Below are positions 18,621 through 27,712 of a DNA stretch of 64,000 nt, piece after piece. The notes beneath the pieces were generated by a model. That model saw only the letters and a list, made by a program, of their open reading frames with translations. It had not been told where the DNA came from and did no database searches. The position numbers were made by a program, and so were the translations under genes. Source of the stretch: Microbacterium sp. (GTDB taxonomy: Bacteria; Actinomycetota; Actinomycetes; Actinomycetales; Microbacteriaceae); the NCBI RefSeq assembly GCF_031180975.1, contig NZ_JAPSLI010000003.1:288194-352193 (forward strand), given 5' to 3'. Each line of letters opens with the position of its first letter. The first letter of the stretch is position 1.

Positions 18621-20039
18621 ATGTCGGATGTGCTGATCGACCGCCCGGAGCTCGAAGGGCTGGGGGTGTACGAGTTCGGCTGGCACGATACGGATGCCGC
18701 CGGCGCGATCGCGAAACGCGGACTCTCCGAGGACGTGGTGCGCGGCATCTCCGCGCTGAAGAACGAGCCGGAGTGGATGCTGAAGACCCGTCTGAAGGGT
18801 CTGTCCCTCTTCGAGCGCAAACCGATGCCGACCTGGGGTGCCGACCTCAGCGAGATCGACTTCGACAACATCAAGTACTTCGTCCGCTCCACGGAGAAGC
18901 AGGCGCAGTCGTGGGAGGACCTCCCCGAGGAGATCCGCGAGACGTATGAGCGTCTCGGCATCCCCGAGGCCGAGCGTCAGCGCCTCGTCGCCGGTGTGGC
19001 GGCCCAGTACGAATCCGAGGTCGTCTACCACCAGATCCGCGAGGACCTGGAGGCGCAGGGCGTCATCTTCATGGACACCGACACCGCGCTGCGCGAGCAC
19101 CCGGAGTTCTTCGAGGAGTACTTCGGCACCGTCATCCCCGCCGGTGACAACAAGTTCGCCGCGCTGAACACCGCCGTGTGGTCGGGCGGCTCGTTCGTGT
19201 ACGTGCCGAAGGGCGTGCACGTCGAGATCCCGCTGCAGGCCTACTTCCGGATCAACACCGAGAACATGGGCCAGTTCGAGCGGACCCTGATCATCGCCGA
19301 CGAAGGCAGCTACGTCCACTACATCGAGGGCTGCACCGCGCCGATCTACAAGTCGGACTCGCTGCACTCCGCGGTCGTCGAGATCATCGTGAAGAAGAAC
19401 GCCCGCGTGCGCTACACGACGATTCAGAACTGGTCGAACAACGTCTACAACCTGGTCACCAAGCGTGCCGTCGCGCACGAGGGCGCCACCATGGAGTGGG
19501 TCGACGGCAACATCGGTTCCAAGGTGACGATGAAGTACCCGTCCATCTACCTGATGGGTGAGCACGCCAAGGGCGAGACCCTGTCCGTCGCGTTCGCCGG
19601 CCCCGGCCAGCACCAGGACGCCGGCGCGAAGATGATCCACATGGCGCCGTACACGCAGTCGTCGATCGTCTCGAAGTCGATCGCCCGTGGCGGCGGACGT
19701 GCCGGATACCGCGGCGAGGTGCGGGTGGACGCGAACGCGCACCACTCCGCCAACACGGTGCGCTGCGACGCCCTGCTCGTGGACACCAAGTCCCGCTCCG
19801 ACACGTACCCGGCCATCGACATCCGCGTCGACGACGTGCAGCTCGGCCACGAGGCGACGGTGTCGAAGGTCAGCGAGGAGCAGCTCTTCTACCTGCAGTC
19901 GCGCGGCATGCCCGAGGACGAGGCCATGGCGATGATCGTGCGCGGCTTCATCGAGCCGATCGCACGGGAACTGCCGATGGAGTACGCGATGGAACTGAAC
20001 AAGCTCATCGAGATGGGCATGGAAGGATCGGTCGGCTAG
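18621..20039 (+). CDS. sufB: Fe-S cluster assembly protein SufB
   Basis: A scaffold subunit of the SufBCD complex that builds Fe-S clusters in the cytoplasm. The 472-residue protein has the SufBD beta-helix core with the conserved EGCTAP block and a C-terminal ATPase-contact segment with [15 protein letters not shown]. No intein is present, although SufB inteins occur in some Actinobacteria. ATG 18621 is preceded by GAGGAG at 7-base spacing. The stop TAG overlaps the sufD GTG by one base. Confidence 0.96.
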   Translation: MSDVLIDRPELEGLGVYEFGWHDTDAAGAIAKRGLSEDVVRGISALKNEPEWMLKTRLKGLSLFERKPMPTWGADLSEIDFDNIKYFVRSTEKQAQSWEDLPEEIRETYERLGIPEAERQRLVAGVAAQYESEVVYHQIREDLEAQGVIFMDTDTALREHPEFFEEYFGTVIPAGDNKFAALNTAVWSGGSFVYVPKGVHVEIPLQAYFRINTENMGQFERTLIIADEGSYVHYIEGCTAPIYKSDSLHSAVVEIIVKKNARVRYTTIQNWSNNVYNLVTKRAVAHEGATMEWVDGNIGSKVTMKYPSIYLMGEHAKGETLSVAFAGPGQHQDAGAKMIHMAPYTQSSIVSKSIARGGGRAGYRGEVRVDANAHHSANTVRCDALLVDTKSRSDTYPAIDIRVDDVQLGHEATVSKVSEEQLFYLQSRGMPEDEAMAMIVRGFIEPIARELPMEYAMELNKLIEMGMEGSVG

Positions 20040-21241
20040 TGGCGGCCTCTACGACAGCGCCTGAGCAGGCGCAGGACACGAACGCGCACATCGACCCGGC
20101 TTCGCAGGTGGCCAACGCCGCCTTCGTGCCGGTGCAGACCCGCTCCGAGCGGCCGCACTCCTTCGACCCGGCGGACTTCGGTGCCCCCACGGGCCGCGAG
20201 GTCAACTGGAAGCACACGCCGGTCGCGCAGCTGAAGCCGCTGTTCCAGCCGGCCGGCGACACCGGCGGTGTCACCTATGCGGTCACGCCCGAGCGGTTCG
20301 TCCGCCCCGGGCTCGGCTTCGGCGACACGCCCCGCGGCGAGTTCTTCCGCCCGGAGGACGTCGCGTCGGCGGTCGCCTGGCAGGGCTCCTCGGAGGCGCT
20401 GCACATCGGCATCCCGCGGGACGAGGAGATCGACGAGCCGATCGTCGTCCACATCGTCGGGCAGGGCGCCGAGCAGCGCGCCGACGGCCACCTCGTCATC
20501 GAGGCGGGCGCCAACAGCCGCGCGACGGTGCTGCTGCGCCACGACGGCGCGGCCCAGTACGCCCAGAACGTGGAGATCCTCGTCCGCGACGGTGCCAAGC
20601 TCACCGTCGTGTCCGTGCAGCAGTGGGAGGATGACGCGGTCCACGCCTCCGCCCACCAGGCGCGCGTCGACCGCGACGCCCAGCTGACCCACATCGTGGT
20701 GAGCTTCGGCGGCGCACTCGTGCGCGTCAACCCGAACGTCGAGCTCGCCGGCGCCGGCTCCGAGGGGCGCCTGTATGGGCTCTCGTACGCCGACGCGGGG
20801 CAGCACCTGGAGAGCCAGGTGTACCTGCACCACAAGGGCCCGCACACCGTCGGCGACGTGCTCTACAAGGGCGCGCTGCAGGGCGAGAGCGCCCACAGCG
20901 TGTGGATCGGCGACGTGCTGATCGGAGCGGATGCCGTCGGCACCGACTCCTACGAGGCCAACCGCAACCTGGTGCTCACCGAGGGCGCGCGCGCCGACTC
21001 GATCCCGAACCTCGAGATCGAGACCGGCGACATCCTGGGTGCCGGCCACGCCAGCGCCACCGGTCGTTTCGACGACGAGCAGCTGTTCTACCTGCAGGCT
21101 CGCGGCATCCCCGAGGACGAGGCGCGCCGTCTCGTCGTGCTCGGCTTCCTCACCGACATCGTGCAGCGCATCGGCATCCCGTCGCTGCAGGACGAGCTTC
21201 TCGTCGCGATCGAGGCGGAGCTCGCCGAGGTGAACGCGTGA
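20039..21241 (+). CDS. sufD: Fe-S cluster assembly protein SufD
   Basis: Partner of SufB in the SufBC2D scaffold, needed for iron entry. The 400-residue protein shares the beta-helix core and the C-terminal QLFYLQARGIPEDEARRLVVLGF block with SufB. GTG 20039 overlaps the sufB stop, and the end overlaps the Rieske gene by four bases, so the genes are tightly coupled. Confidence 0.95.
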   Translation: MAASTTAPEQAQDTNAHIDPASQVANAAFVPVQTRSERPHSFDPADFGAPTGREVNWKHTPVAQLKPLFQPAGDTGGVTYAVTPERFVRPGLGFGDTPRGEFFRPEDVASAVAWQGSSEALHIGIPRDEEIDEPIVVHIVGQGAEQRADGHLVIEAGANSRATVLLRHDGAAQYAQNVEILVRDGAKLTVVSVQQWEDDAVHASAHQARVDRDAQLTHIVVSFGGALVRVNPNVELAGAGSEGRLYGLSYADAGQHLESQVYLHHKGPHTVGDVLYKGALQGESAHSVWIGDVLIGADAVGTDSYEANRNLVLTEGARADSIPNLEIETGDILGAGHASATGRFDDEQLFYLQARGIPEDEARRLVVLGFLTDIVQRIGIPSLQDELLVAIEAELAEVNA

Positions 21242-21564
21242 GCGCGCAGCGCGCCTGCGCGTTGAGCGACCTGGAGCAGGACACCCCGCTGCGCGTCGAA
21301 CTCGACGGCGTCCCGATCGCGATCGTGCTCGACTCCGAGGGTGAGGTGCACGCCATCGGCGACACCTGCACCCACGGCGACATCTCGCTCTCCGAAGGCT
21401 TCGTCGAAGGCCAGACCCTGGAGTGCTGGGCGCACGGCTCGGCCTTCTCGCTCTGCACCGGCAAGCCGCTGAACCTCCCCGCTTACGAGCCCGTGCCCGT
21501 CTACGTCGTGCAGATCGACGGCGACGACGTGCTCATCGACCCCACTGTGACGAAGGAAGTCTGA
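21238..21564 (+). CDS. Rieske-type [2Fe-2S] ferredoxin of the SUF operon
   Basis: A 108-residue Rieske domain protein. The cluster ligands are C44 and H46 in CTHG and C63 and H66 in CWAHG, the CxH/CxxH pattern. It is annotated in many Actinobacteria as a non-heme iron oxygenase ferredoxin subunit. The constant place between sufD and sufC suggests an electron-transfer role in cluster assembly or use rather than in an oxygenase. GTG 21238 overlaps the sufD TGA (GTGA). Confidence 0.9.
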   Translation: MSAQRACALSDLEQDTPLRVELDGVPIAIVLDSEGEVHAIGDTCTHGDISLSEGFVEGQTLECWAHGSAFSLCTGKPLNLPAYEPVPVYVVQIDGDDVLIDPTVTKEV

Positions 21565-22335
21565 ATGTCTGTTCTCGAGATCCGCGACCTGCATGTGACG
21601 GTCGAGACGGATGCCGGAACCACCCCGATCCTCAACGGCATCGACCTCACCATCCGCACCGGTGAGACCCACGCCATCATGGGCCCGAACGGCTCCGGCA
21701 AGTCCACCCTGGCGTACACCATCGCTGGGCACCCGAAGTACACGGTCACGCAGGGCTCCATCACCTTCGACGGTGAGGACGTCCTGGAGATGAGCGTGGA
21801 CGAGCGCGCTCGCGCCGGCCTGTTCCTGGCCATGCAGTACCCGGTGGAGATCCCCGGCGTCACCGTGACGAACTTCCTGCGCACCGCGAAGACCGCGCTG
21901 GACGGCGAGGCGCCCTCGATCCGCACCTGGACCAAGGACGTCAAGCAGGCCATGACCAACCTGCGCATGGACCCCAAGTTCGCGCAGCGCAACGTCAACG
22001 AGGGCTTCTCCGGCGGTGAGAAGAAGCGTCACGAGATCCTCCAGCTCGAGGTGCTCAAGCCGAAGCTCGCCGTGCTCGACGAGACCGACTCGGGTCTGGA
22101 CGTCGACGCGCTGAAGATCGTCTCGGAGGGCGTGAACCGCGCCAAGGAGCAGACCAACCTCGGCGTGCTGCTCATCACGCACTACACCCGCATCCTGCGC
22201 TACATCCGCCCCGACTACGTGCACGTCGTCGTCGCGGGGAAGATCGTCGAAGAGGGCGGCCCCGAGCTCGCCGACCGGCTCGAGGACGAGGGCTACGACC
22301 GCTTCCTCGACCCCAGCGCACCGATCGAAGCGTAG
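21565..22335 (+). CDS. sufC: Fe-S cluster assembly ATPase SufC
   Basis: The ABC-type ATPase that drives conformational change of SufB/SufD. Walker A is GPNGSGKST at 40-48, the signature FSGGEKKRHEILQ is near 148, and the Walker B region has the SufC-typical LDETDSGLD in place of LDEPTSGLD. It has 256 residues, as usual. The ATG follows the Rieske stop directly. Confidence 0.96.
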   Translation: MSVLEIRDLHVTVETDAGTTPILNGIDLTIRTGETHAIMGPNGSGKSTLAYTIAGHPKYTVTQGSITFDGEDVLEMSVDERARAGLFLAMQYPVEIPGVTVTNFLRTAKTALDGEAPSIRTWTKDVKQAMTNLRMDPKFAQRNVNEGFSGGEKKRHEILQLEVLKPKLAVLDETDSGLDVDALKIVSEGVNRAKEQTNLGVLLITHYTRILRYIRPDYVHVVVAGKIVEEGGPELADRLEDEGYDRFLDPSAPIEA

Positions 22336-22344
22336 GCTGGAAGC

Positions 22345-22674
22345 ATGACGGCGACGCTCACCGAGGAGAAGTACGAAGAGGTCACCGAGGCTCTGAAGGA
22401 CGTCATGGACCCGGAGCTCGGGATCAACGTCGTGGACCTCGGACTGATCTACGACCTCGCGTGGGACGACGAGAACGACGCCCTGGTGATCCACATGACG
22501 CTCACCAGCGCCGGTTGCCCGCTCACCGACGTGCTCGAGGAGCAGACCGCGCAGGCGCTGGACAACGTGGTGGAGCGGTTCCGCATCAACTGGGTGTGGA
22601 TGCCGCCGTGGGGTCCGGAGCGGATCACCGACGACGGGCGCGACATGATGCGCGCCCTCGGCTTCGCCATCTGA
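22345..22674 (+). CDS. Metal-sulfur cluster assembly factor (SufT/MIP18-like, DUF59)
   Basis: A 109-residue DUF59 protein that helps mature Fe-S proteins downstream of SufBCD. The family block DPELGINVVDLGLIYD near residue 25 and the conserved Cys in TSAGCPLTD near 55 are present. An internal promoter is possible: TAGGCT (22333-22338) overlaps the end of sufC and lies six bases before ATG 22345, allowing a leaderless mRNA. Confidence 0.9.
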   Translation: MTATLTEEKYEEVTEALKDVMDPELGINVVDLGLIYDLAWDDENDALVIHMTLTSAGCPLTDVLEEQTAQALDNVVERFRINWVWMPPWGPERITDDGRDMMRALGFAI

Positions 22675-22675
22675 G

Positions 22676-23845
22676 ATGAAGGTCACCGCCCTCCCGCTCG
22701 AGCAGCTGCGCCTGCGCACCAGCGAGAAGTGGCGGGAGTATCCCGACGACGTTCTGCCGCTGTTCGTCGCAGAGACCGACTTCCCGCTGGCGCCGGCGAT
22801 CACGCGTGCTCTCGAGCAGGCGCTGCGCGCCGGCGACACGGGCTACGTCGCCTCCCGCAACCCGCTGGCGGCGGCGTACGCCGGGTTCGCCCAGCGCAGG
22901 TTCGGCTGGACTCCCGATCCCGCACGAATGCGCTCCACCGCCGACGTGAGCATGGGGATCGTGGAGATCCTGCGCCGCGTGATCCGGCCGGGGGAGCGGG
23001 TGATCGTCAACCCGCCGATCTACCCGCCGTTCTTCGACCTGGTGGACGAGGCCGGAGGCACGGTCGAGCGCGTGCCGCTGCGTGACACGGGTGACGCCTG
23101 GGAGCTGGATCTGGACGCGATCGCCGCAGCGCTGGTCGACGGCGCGCGTGCCGTGCTGCTGTGCAACCCGCACAACCCGACCGGGACGGTCCACTCCGCG
23201 GAGTCGCTCGACGCGCTGGCGCGCCTCGCCGAGGAGCACGGCGCGGTGGTGATCTCCGACGAGATCCACGCGCCGCTCGCGCAGTCGGATGCCGGATTCA
23301 CCCCGTTCCTCGCCTCCGGCGAGGCCGCCGGACGCATCGGGTACGCCGTCACGAGCGCGAGCAAGGCGTTCAACCTCGCCGGGCTGAAGTGCGCCGTGAT
23401 GATCGCCGGCGCCGAAGACACCACAGCGGTTCTCAGAAACCTCCCCGTCGAGGTCGAGTGGCGTACCGGGCAGTTCGGCCTGATCGCCGCCGTGGCCGCG
23501 TTCTCGCCCGAAAGCGACGAATGGCTCGACGGTCTCCTCGCGACACTCGACGAGAACCGCCGGCTGCTGGCATCCCTCCTCGCCGAGCACCTGCCGGAGG
23601 CGCGCTACCGCATCCCGGATGCCGGCTACCTGGGCTGGGTCGACCTCGGCGGCCTGGCGTGGGGGCCGAACCCAGCCAGGCGCATCTTGCGCGAGGCGAA
23701 GGTCGCTCTGAGTGCCGGTCCCACGTTCGGCGCCCAGGGCGCAGAACATGTCCGGATCAACTTCGGCACCAGCCCGGAGATCCTCACCGAGGCCGTCGCG
23801 CGCATCGGCCGGATGCGCACCGATCCGCTCGCGGGTCAGGAGTGA
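22676..23845 (+). CDS. PatB/MalY-type PLP aminotransferase (likely cystathionine beta-lyase)
   Basis: A fold-type I PLP enzyme of 389 residues. The PLP lysine is in SASKAFNLAG near residue 228, preceded by ISDEIHAPL with the cofactor Asp, as in PatB/MalY C-S lyases. Such enzymes release pyruvate, ammonia and a thiol or sulfide from cystathionine or cysteine conjugates. It starts one base after the SufT-like gene, so it belongs to the SUF transcript; no SufS cysteine desulfurase is present here. Whether it supplies sulfur to the complex is only a hypothesis. Confidence 0.85.
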   Translation: MKVTALPLEQLRLRTSEKWREYPDDVLPLFVAETDFPLAPAITRALEQALRAGDTGYVASRNPLAAAYAGFAQRRFGWTPDPARMRSTADVSMGIVEILRRVIRPGERVIVNPPIYPPFFDLVDEAGGTVERVPLRDTGDAWELDLDAIAAALVDGARAVLLCNPHNPTGTVHSAESLDALARLAEEHGAVVISDEIHAPLAQSDAGFTPFLASGEAAGRIGYAVTSASKAFNLAGLKCAVMIAGAEDTTAVLRNLPVEVEWRTGQFGLIAAVAAFSPESDEWLDGLLATLDENRRLLASLLAEHLPEARYRIPDAGYLGWVDLGGLAWGPNPARRILREAKVALSAGPTFGAQGAEHVRINFGTSPEILTEAVARIGRMRTDPLAGQE

Positions 23846-25218
23846 GCGGCCCGGCGTCCGCCACGACGATCTGGGATCGCACCCGGCTCGGCATCACGAT
23901 CGGGTCGGTGGTCCTGATCTTCCTCGCCGCCACCGAGGCGCTCGCGGTGACCACGGTGATGCCCGTCGTGAGCGCGGATCTGAACGGCCAGGCACTGTTC
24001 GCGGTCGCGTTCTCGGGGACCCTGGCGACGGGGGTGATCGGGATGGTGGCCGCCGGCGCATGGAGCGACCGCTCCGGGCCACGGGCGCCGCTGTACGCGG
24101 CCATCGGCCTGTTCGTGGTCGGGCTGATCGTCGCGGGTGCCGCGGGGAACATGCTCACCTTCATAGTCGGCCGTCTGATCCAGGGGCTGGGCGCGGGCGG
24201 CCAGACGGTCGCGCTCTACGTCGTCGTGGCGCGGGTGTATCCGCCGGACCTGCACGGGCGGATCTTCGCGGCGTTCGCCGCGGCCTGGGTCGTGCCGTCG
24301 ATGATCGGGCCGTTCCTCGCGGGCGCCGTCGCCGAGTTCCTGCACTGGCGCTGGGCGTTCCTCGGCGTGGCGGTGCTCACGGTCCTCGCCTTCGTCCTCG
24401 TCGCGAGCCGGCTGCGCCGTGTGTCGCTGGACGCACCCGACACGCAGGGCACGACGGACGGACCGGGCGGACCTCCGATCGGAAGGCGCATGCTTCTCGC
24501 CCTGGTCGTCGCGGCAGCGGCGGTGTCCGTGGGTTTCGCCGCCGACGCCCCGCCGGTCATCGGCTGGCCGCTCGCGGTCGCGGCGATGGCCGTCCTCCTC
24601 GTCGCGATCGTGCCGTTGCTGCCGCGCGGCACGCTCCGGGCCCGGCCCGGCCTGCCCAGCGTCATCCTGATGCGGGGGCTCGCGGCGGGTGCGTTCTTCG
24701 CCGCCGAGGCGTACGTGCCGAAGCTGCTCATCGAGGACTTCGCCTTCAGCCCCACGGTGTCGGGGCTCGCGCTCACCTTCTCCGCGCTGGCCTGGTCATC
24801 GGCATCCGCCGTGCAGGGCCGGTACGGAGATCGGATGGGCAGCCGCCGCATCGCTCTGATCGGCATCGCGCTCGTCGTCGTCGCCGTGCTCGGCGTGCTC
24901 GTCGTCGCGCTCACCGTCAGCGCTCCCTGGACGGTGCTGTTCGCGTGGGCGTTCGCCGGCGCCGGGATGGGGCTGCTCTACCCGAGACTGACCGTGCTCA
25001 CCCTGGCGTACTCGACGCCGGCCAACGAGGGATTCAACTCGTCGGCGCTGTCGATCTCCGACTCCACCGGCTCGGCCGTGGCGATCGCGGTGGCAGGGCT
25101 CGGGTTCGTCACGCTGCCGCTGGCGGGGTCCGGCTTCGTCACCGTGTACGTGATCACCGGGGCGCTGCTCGTGCTGTCGCTGCTGCCGGGGCTCAGGCTG
25201 GGGGACGGTCCGCGCTGA
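23842..25218 (+). CDS. MFS transporter
   Basis: A 458-residue major facilitator with about 14 hydrophobic segments. The loop motif GAWSDRSGPRAPLY between helices 2 and 3 is the MFS signature A, and GRLIQGLGAGGQTVALYVV resembles motif C of drug/H+ antiporters. GTG 23842 overlaps the stop of the PLP enzyme by four bases, so an exported product or thiol related to that enzyme is conceivable. Its 3' end overlaps the convergent TetR gene by 26 bp. Confidence 0.88.
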   Translation: MSGPASATTIWDRTRLGITIGSVVLIFLAATEALAVTTVMPVVSADLNGQALFAVAFSGTLATGVIGMVAAGAWSDRSGPRAPLYAAIGLFVVGLIVAGAAGNMLTFIVGRLIQGLGAGGQTVALYVVVARVYPPDLHGRIFAAFAAAWVVPSMIGPFLAGAVAEFLHWRWAFLGVAVLTVLAFVLVASRLRRVSLDAPDTQGTTDGPGGPPIGRRMLLALVVAAAAVSVGFAADAPPVIGWPLAVAAMAVLLVAIVPLLPRGTLRARPGLPSVILMRGLAAGAFFAAEAYVPKLLIEDFAFSPTVSGLALTFSALAWSSASAVQGRYGDRMGSRRIALIGIALVVVAVLGVLVVALTVSAPWTVLFAWAFAGAGMGLLYPRLTVLTLAYSTPANEGFNSSALSISDSTGSAVAIAVAGLGFVTLPLAGSGFVTVYVITGALLVLSLLPGLRLGDGPR

Positions 25219-25741
25219 CCGCCGCGAAGGCGCGGATGCCTGCGTGGAACACCCGGTCGAGATCGGCGGTCGGGTCTGCCTCGGCGTCCGCGACCGCACC
25301 CACGCTCTGGGCGTGCATGCGCTGCTGCAGCAGCGTGCTGTGACCGAGGACGAACTCGAAGACGGCATCGGCCAGGGCCGGATCGGCGTCGCCGAGCACG
25401 GCCTGCAGGGTGTCCTGTGCGCGCCGGGCGCCGAGCCGCATGGCGTAGGTGCTCATCACGACCTCTGCGCCGTCGCGGTAGGCCAGCAGCGCGTCGCGGA
25501 TCGCGGACGCGACGGCGGTGAGATCCGCCCCGGCCGTCGGCTCGGGCACCGAGGCCAGGATGCGGTCGGCCACCGCGGCGAGCAGCACCTGCTTGCTCGG
25601 GAAGTGCCAATACAGCGCGCTGGGCTGCACCTCCAGCTCTGTCGCCAACCGCCGCATCGACAGGTCGGGCAGGCCGACACGGTCGAGGAGGCGGAGCGCC
25701 GTCGCCGTCACACTGTCGCGGTCGTGCCGTTGCGCGGTCAT
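25193..25741 (-). CDS. TetR-family repressor, probable BioQ (biotin regulator)
   Basis: A 182-residue TetR-type regulator. The helix-turn-helix is at about residues 24-45 (MRRLATELEVQPSALYWHFPSK), with a C-terminal TetR ligand domain. It is divergent from bioYMN, and the 75-bp gap holds two TGAAC-N3-GTTCA palindromes. That is close to the TGAAC-N3-GTTAC-type box known for the corynebacterial and mycobacterial biotin repressor BioQ, so repression of biotin uptake and of itself is the likely role. ATG 25741 lies six bases after a TATACT -10 (25748-25753), which points to a leaderless mRNA. Confidence 0.75.
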   Translation of the reverse strand: MTAQRHDRDSVTATALRLLDRVGLPDLSMRRLATELEVQPSALYWHFPSKQVLLAAVADRILASVPEPTAGADLTAVASAIRDALLAYRDGAEVVMSTYAMRLGARRAQDTLQAVLGDADPALADAVFEFVLGHSTLLQQRMHAQSVGAVADAEADPTADLDRVFHAGIRAFAAVSADRPPA

Positions 25742-25754
25742 CCTCCGAGTATAG

Positions 25755-25782
25755 TGAACGACGTTCAGGTGAACACTGTTCA
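25755..25782. promoter_or_regulatory. Two tandem BioQ-like operators
   Basis: TGAACGACGTTCA (25755-25767) and TGAACACTGTTCA (25770-25782) are both perfect TGAAC-N3-GTTCA palindromes, 15 bp centre to centre. The first abuts the TetR -10; the second lies before GTATCT (25784-25789), a possible bioY -10. Binding would block both divergent promoters. Confidence 0.7.
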
Positions 25783-25816
25783 GGTATCTCACCTCCGCCC
25801 GTTCCAAGGAGCCCCC

Positions 25817-26392
25817 ATGACCGAACCCACTCGCCCCCTCGGAGCCGACCTCGCCCGCATGGCCGTGTTCGCCGCCCTGATCGTGGTGCTCGGCATGGTG
25901 GTCGTGCCGCTGCCCGGAGGAGTGCCGATCACCGCCCAGACGCTCGGCGTGATGCTCGCCGGCCTGGTGCTCGGAGCGCGCAGGGCGCCGCTTGCCGTGC
26001 TGATCGTGCTCGCGCTGGCGGCGATCGGCCTGCCCGTGCTCGCGGGCGGCCGGGGCGGCCTCGGCGTCTTCGCCGGACCAACGGCCGGATACATGCTCGG
26101 CTGGGTCGTGGGGGTCGTCGTGATCGGGTTGATCGCCGGACGCGGCCGCCTGACCTGGTGGCGCGCCGGCCTCGCCACGCTCGTCGGCGGGATCGGCGTG
26201 GTGTATCTGTTCGGCGTGCCCGCCCAGGCGCTGGTCACCGGAGTGCCGCTGGGTCCCACCGCGCTGTCGGCACTCGTGTTCCTCCCCGGAGATCTGCTCA
26301 AGGCGGCCGTGGCCACGGTGCTGGCCGTCGCCCTGCAGCGCGCCTACCCGCGCGCCTTCGATCGCCCCGGCGTGGTCGCCCGTGCCGCGTGA
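25817..26392 (+). CDS. bioY: Biotin ECF transporter S component BioY
   Basis: The substrate-binding membrane subunit of the biotin importer. The 191-residue protein has six hydrophobic segments and the BioY hallmark blocks PITAQTLGVMLAGLVLG, GRGGLGVFAGPTAGYMLGW and FLPGDLLKAAVA. ATG 25817 follows AAGGAG. No biotin synthesis genes are in the window, so this importer may be the main supply for the biotin-dependent carboxylase at 52.5 kb. Confidence 0.95.
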   Translation: MTEPTRPLGADLARMAVFAALIVVLGMVVVPLPGGVPITAQTLGVMLAGLVLGARRAPLAVLIVLALAAIGLPVLAGGRGGLGVFAGPTAGYMLGWVVGVVVIGLIAGRGRLTWWRAGLATLVGGIGVVYLFGVPAQALVTGVPLGPTALSALVFLPGDLLKAAVATVLAVALQRAYPRAFDRPGVVARAA

Positions 26393-27110
26393 TTCCCGCT
26401 CGGCGACGGCGAGCGCGGTGACCGGTTCGCGCAGCACTCAAGCGCCCGTCGTCTCCGCCGAGGAGGTCTCGGTGGATGTCGACGGCCGATCGATCCTCCG
26501 CGACGTCACGCTCACCCTGTGCGCGCCGCGCTGCGCCGTGATCGGCGCCAACGGATCCGGGAAGTCGACGTTCGCGCGACTGCTGAACGGGCTGCGCACG
26601 CCCAGCGGAGGTCGCCTGCGTGTGCTCGGCCGCGACCCGCAAGGCGGCGCAAGCGGCCCGCGTGTCGGGTTCGTGTTCACGAATCCCGAGGCGCAGATCC
26701 TCATGCCCACACCGCTCGAGGACGTCGAGCTGTCGCTGCGGCACCTGCCCCGCGGGGAGCGCCGTGAGCGCGCTCGGGAGGTGCTGGCCGCGCACGGCCT
26801 GGCAGGTCTCGAGGACGTGCCCGCGTCGACGCTGTCCGGCGGACAGCGTCAGCTGCTCGCCATCGCATCCGTGCTCGCCACCGCGCCCGACCTGGTCGTC
26901 GCCGACGAGCCGACGACGCTGCTCGACCTGCGCAACGCGCGGCGGGTCGGGGACCTCCTGCTCGGGCTCGACGTCCCGCTGATACTGCTCACCCATGATC
27001 TCGAACTGGCCGCACGATGCGACGAGGCGGTGCTGTTCGAGGACGGCACGGTGCGAGCCGTCGGCGGGGCCGCGACTGTGATCGACGAGTACCGCCGGAG
27101 CTGTGCGTGA
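26382..27110 (+). CDS. bioM: Biotin ECF transporter ATPase BioM
   Basis: The ABC ATPase of the biotin ECF module. Walker A GANGSGKS is at 55-62, the signature LSGGQRQLLAIASVLA is near 148, and Walker B LVVADEPTTLLD is near 169. GTG 26382 overlaps the bioY stop by 11 bp; the first 25 residues are low-complexity, and a later GTG would also be possible. The end overlaps bioN by four bases. Confidence 0.92.
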   Translation: MPRDSRSATASAVTGSRSTQAPVVSAEEVSVDVDGRSILRDVTLTLCAPRCAVIGANGSGKSTFARLLNGLRTPSGGRLRVLGRDPQGGASGPRVGFVFTNPEAQILMPTPLEDVELSLRHLPRGERRERAREVLAAHGLAGLEDVPASTLSGGQRQLLAIASVLATAPDLVVADEPTTLLDLRNARRVGDLLLGLDVPLILLTHDLELAARCDEAVLFEDGTVRAVGGAATVIDEYRRSCA

Positions 27111-27703
27111 TCTCGCTGTACCGGCCGGGCACCGGCATCCTGCATCGGATGCCGGCAGGAGCGAAGCTGCTCCTGCTCGCCCTCTCGGCGCTGGGGCTGT
27201 CGCTGCTGCCGCTGGACGTCAACGGGACGATCGGCGCGCTCGTCGTCGTCTCGGCGCTGTACCCGGTCGCCGGGCTGTCGTGGCGTGCCCTCGGCGAGGC
27301 GTGGTGGCGGTTGCGCTGGCTGATGCTCGTGCTCGGGGGCGCGCTGTGGCTGCTCGTCTCGCCCACCGAGGCCGTGGTGAACACTGGCCGGGTGGTGGCG
27401 CTGCTGCTGCTCGCCGAGCTCGTGACCCGCACCACGCGCACCGGCGAGCTGCTCGAGGTGCTGCGCCGGATCCTGGCGCCGTTGCGCCGGGTAGGCGTCG
27501 ACCCGGACTCCATCGCGCTCGCGCTGTCGTTGACGATCACGATGATCCCGGTGATCTCCGGCTTCGCCGCCCAGGTGCGCGATGCGCAGCGTGCGCGAGG
27601 CGTGCGACTCGGGCCACGCGCGGCGCTGCCGCTGATGGTGCTGACCATGCGGCACGCCGACGACGTGGGCGACGCACTGGTGGCGCGCGGGATCGGCCGC
27701 TGA
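27107..27703 (+). CDS. bioN: Biotin ECF transporter transmembrane protein BioN
   Basis: The T component that couples ATPase to the S subunit. It has 198 residues with four to five hydrophobic helices. The coupling-helix region has RDAQRARGVRLG and, at the end, ALVARGIGR, the Ala-Arg-Gly motifs used to contact the ATPase. GTG 27107 overlaps the bioM TGA (GTGA). The order bioY-bioM-bioN matches the corynebacterial operon. Confidence 0.92.
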   Translation: MISLYRPGTGILHRMPAGAKLLLLALSALGLSLLPLDVNGTIGALVVVSALYPVAGLSWRALGEAWWRLRWLMLVLGGALWLLVSPTEAVVNTGRVVALLLLAELVTRTTRTGELLEVLRRILAPLRRVGVDPDSIALALSLTITMIPVISGFAAQVRDAQRARGVRLGPRAALPLMVLTMRHADDVGDALVARGIGR

Positions 27704-27712
27704 GAGGGCTGG

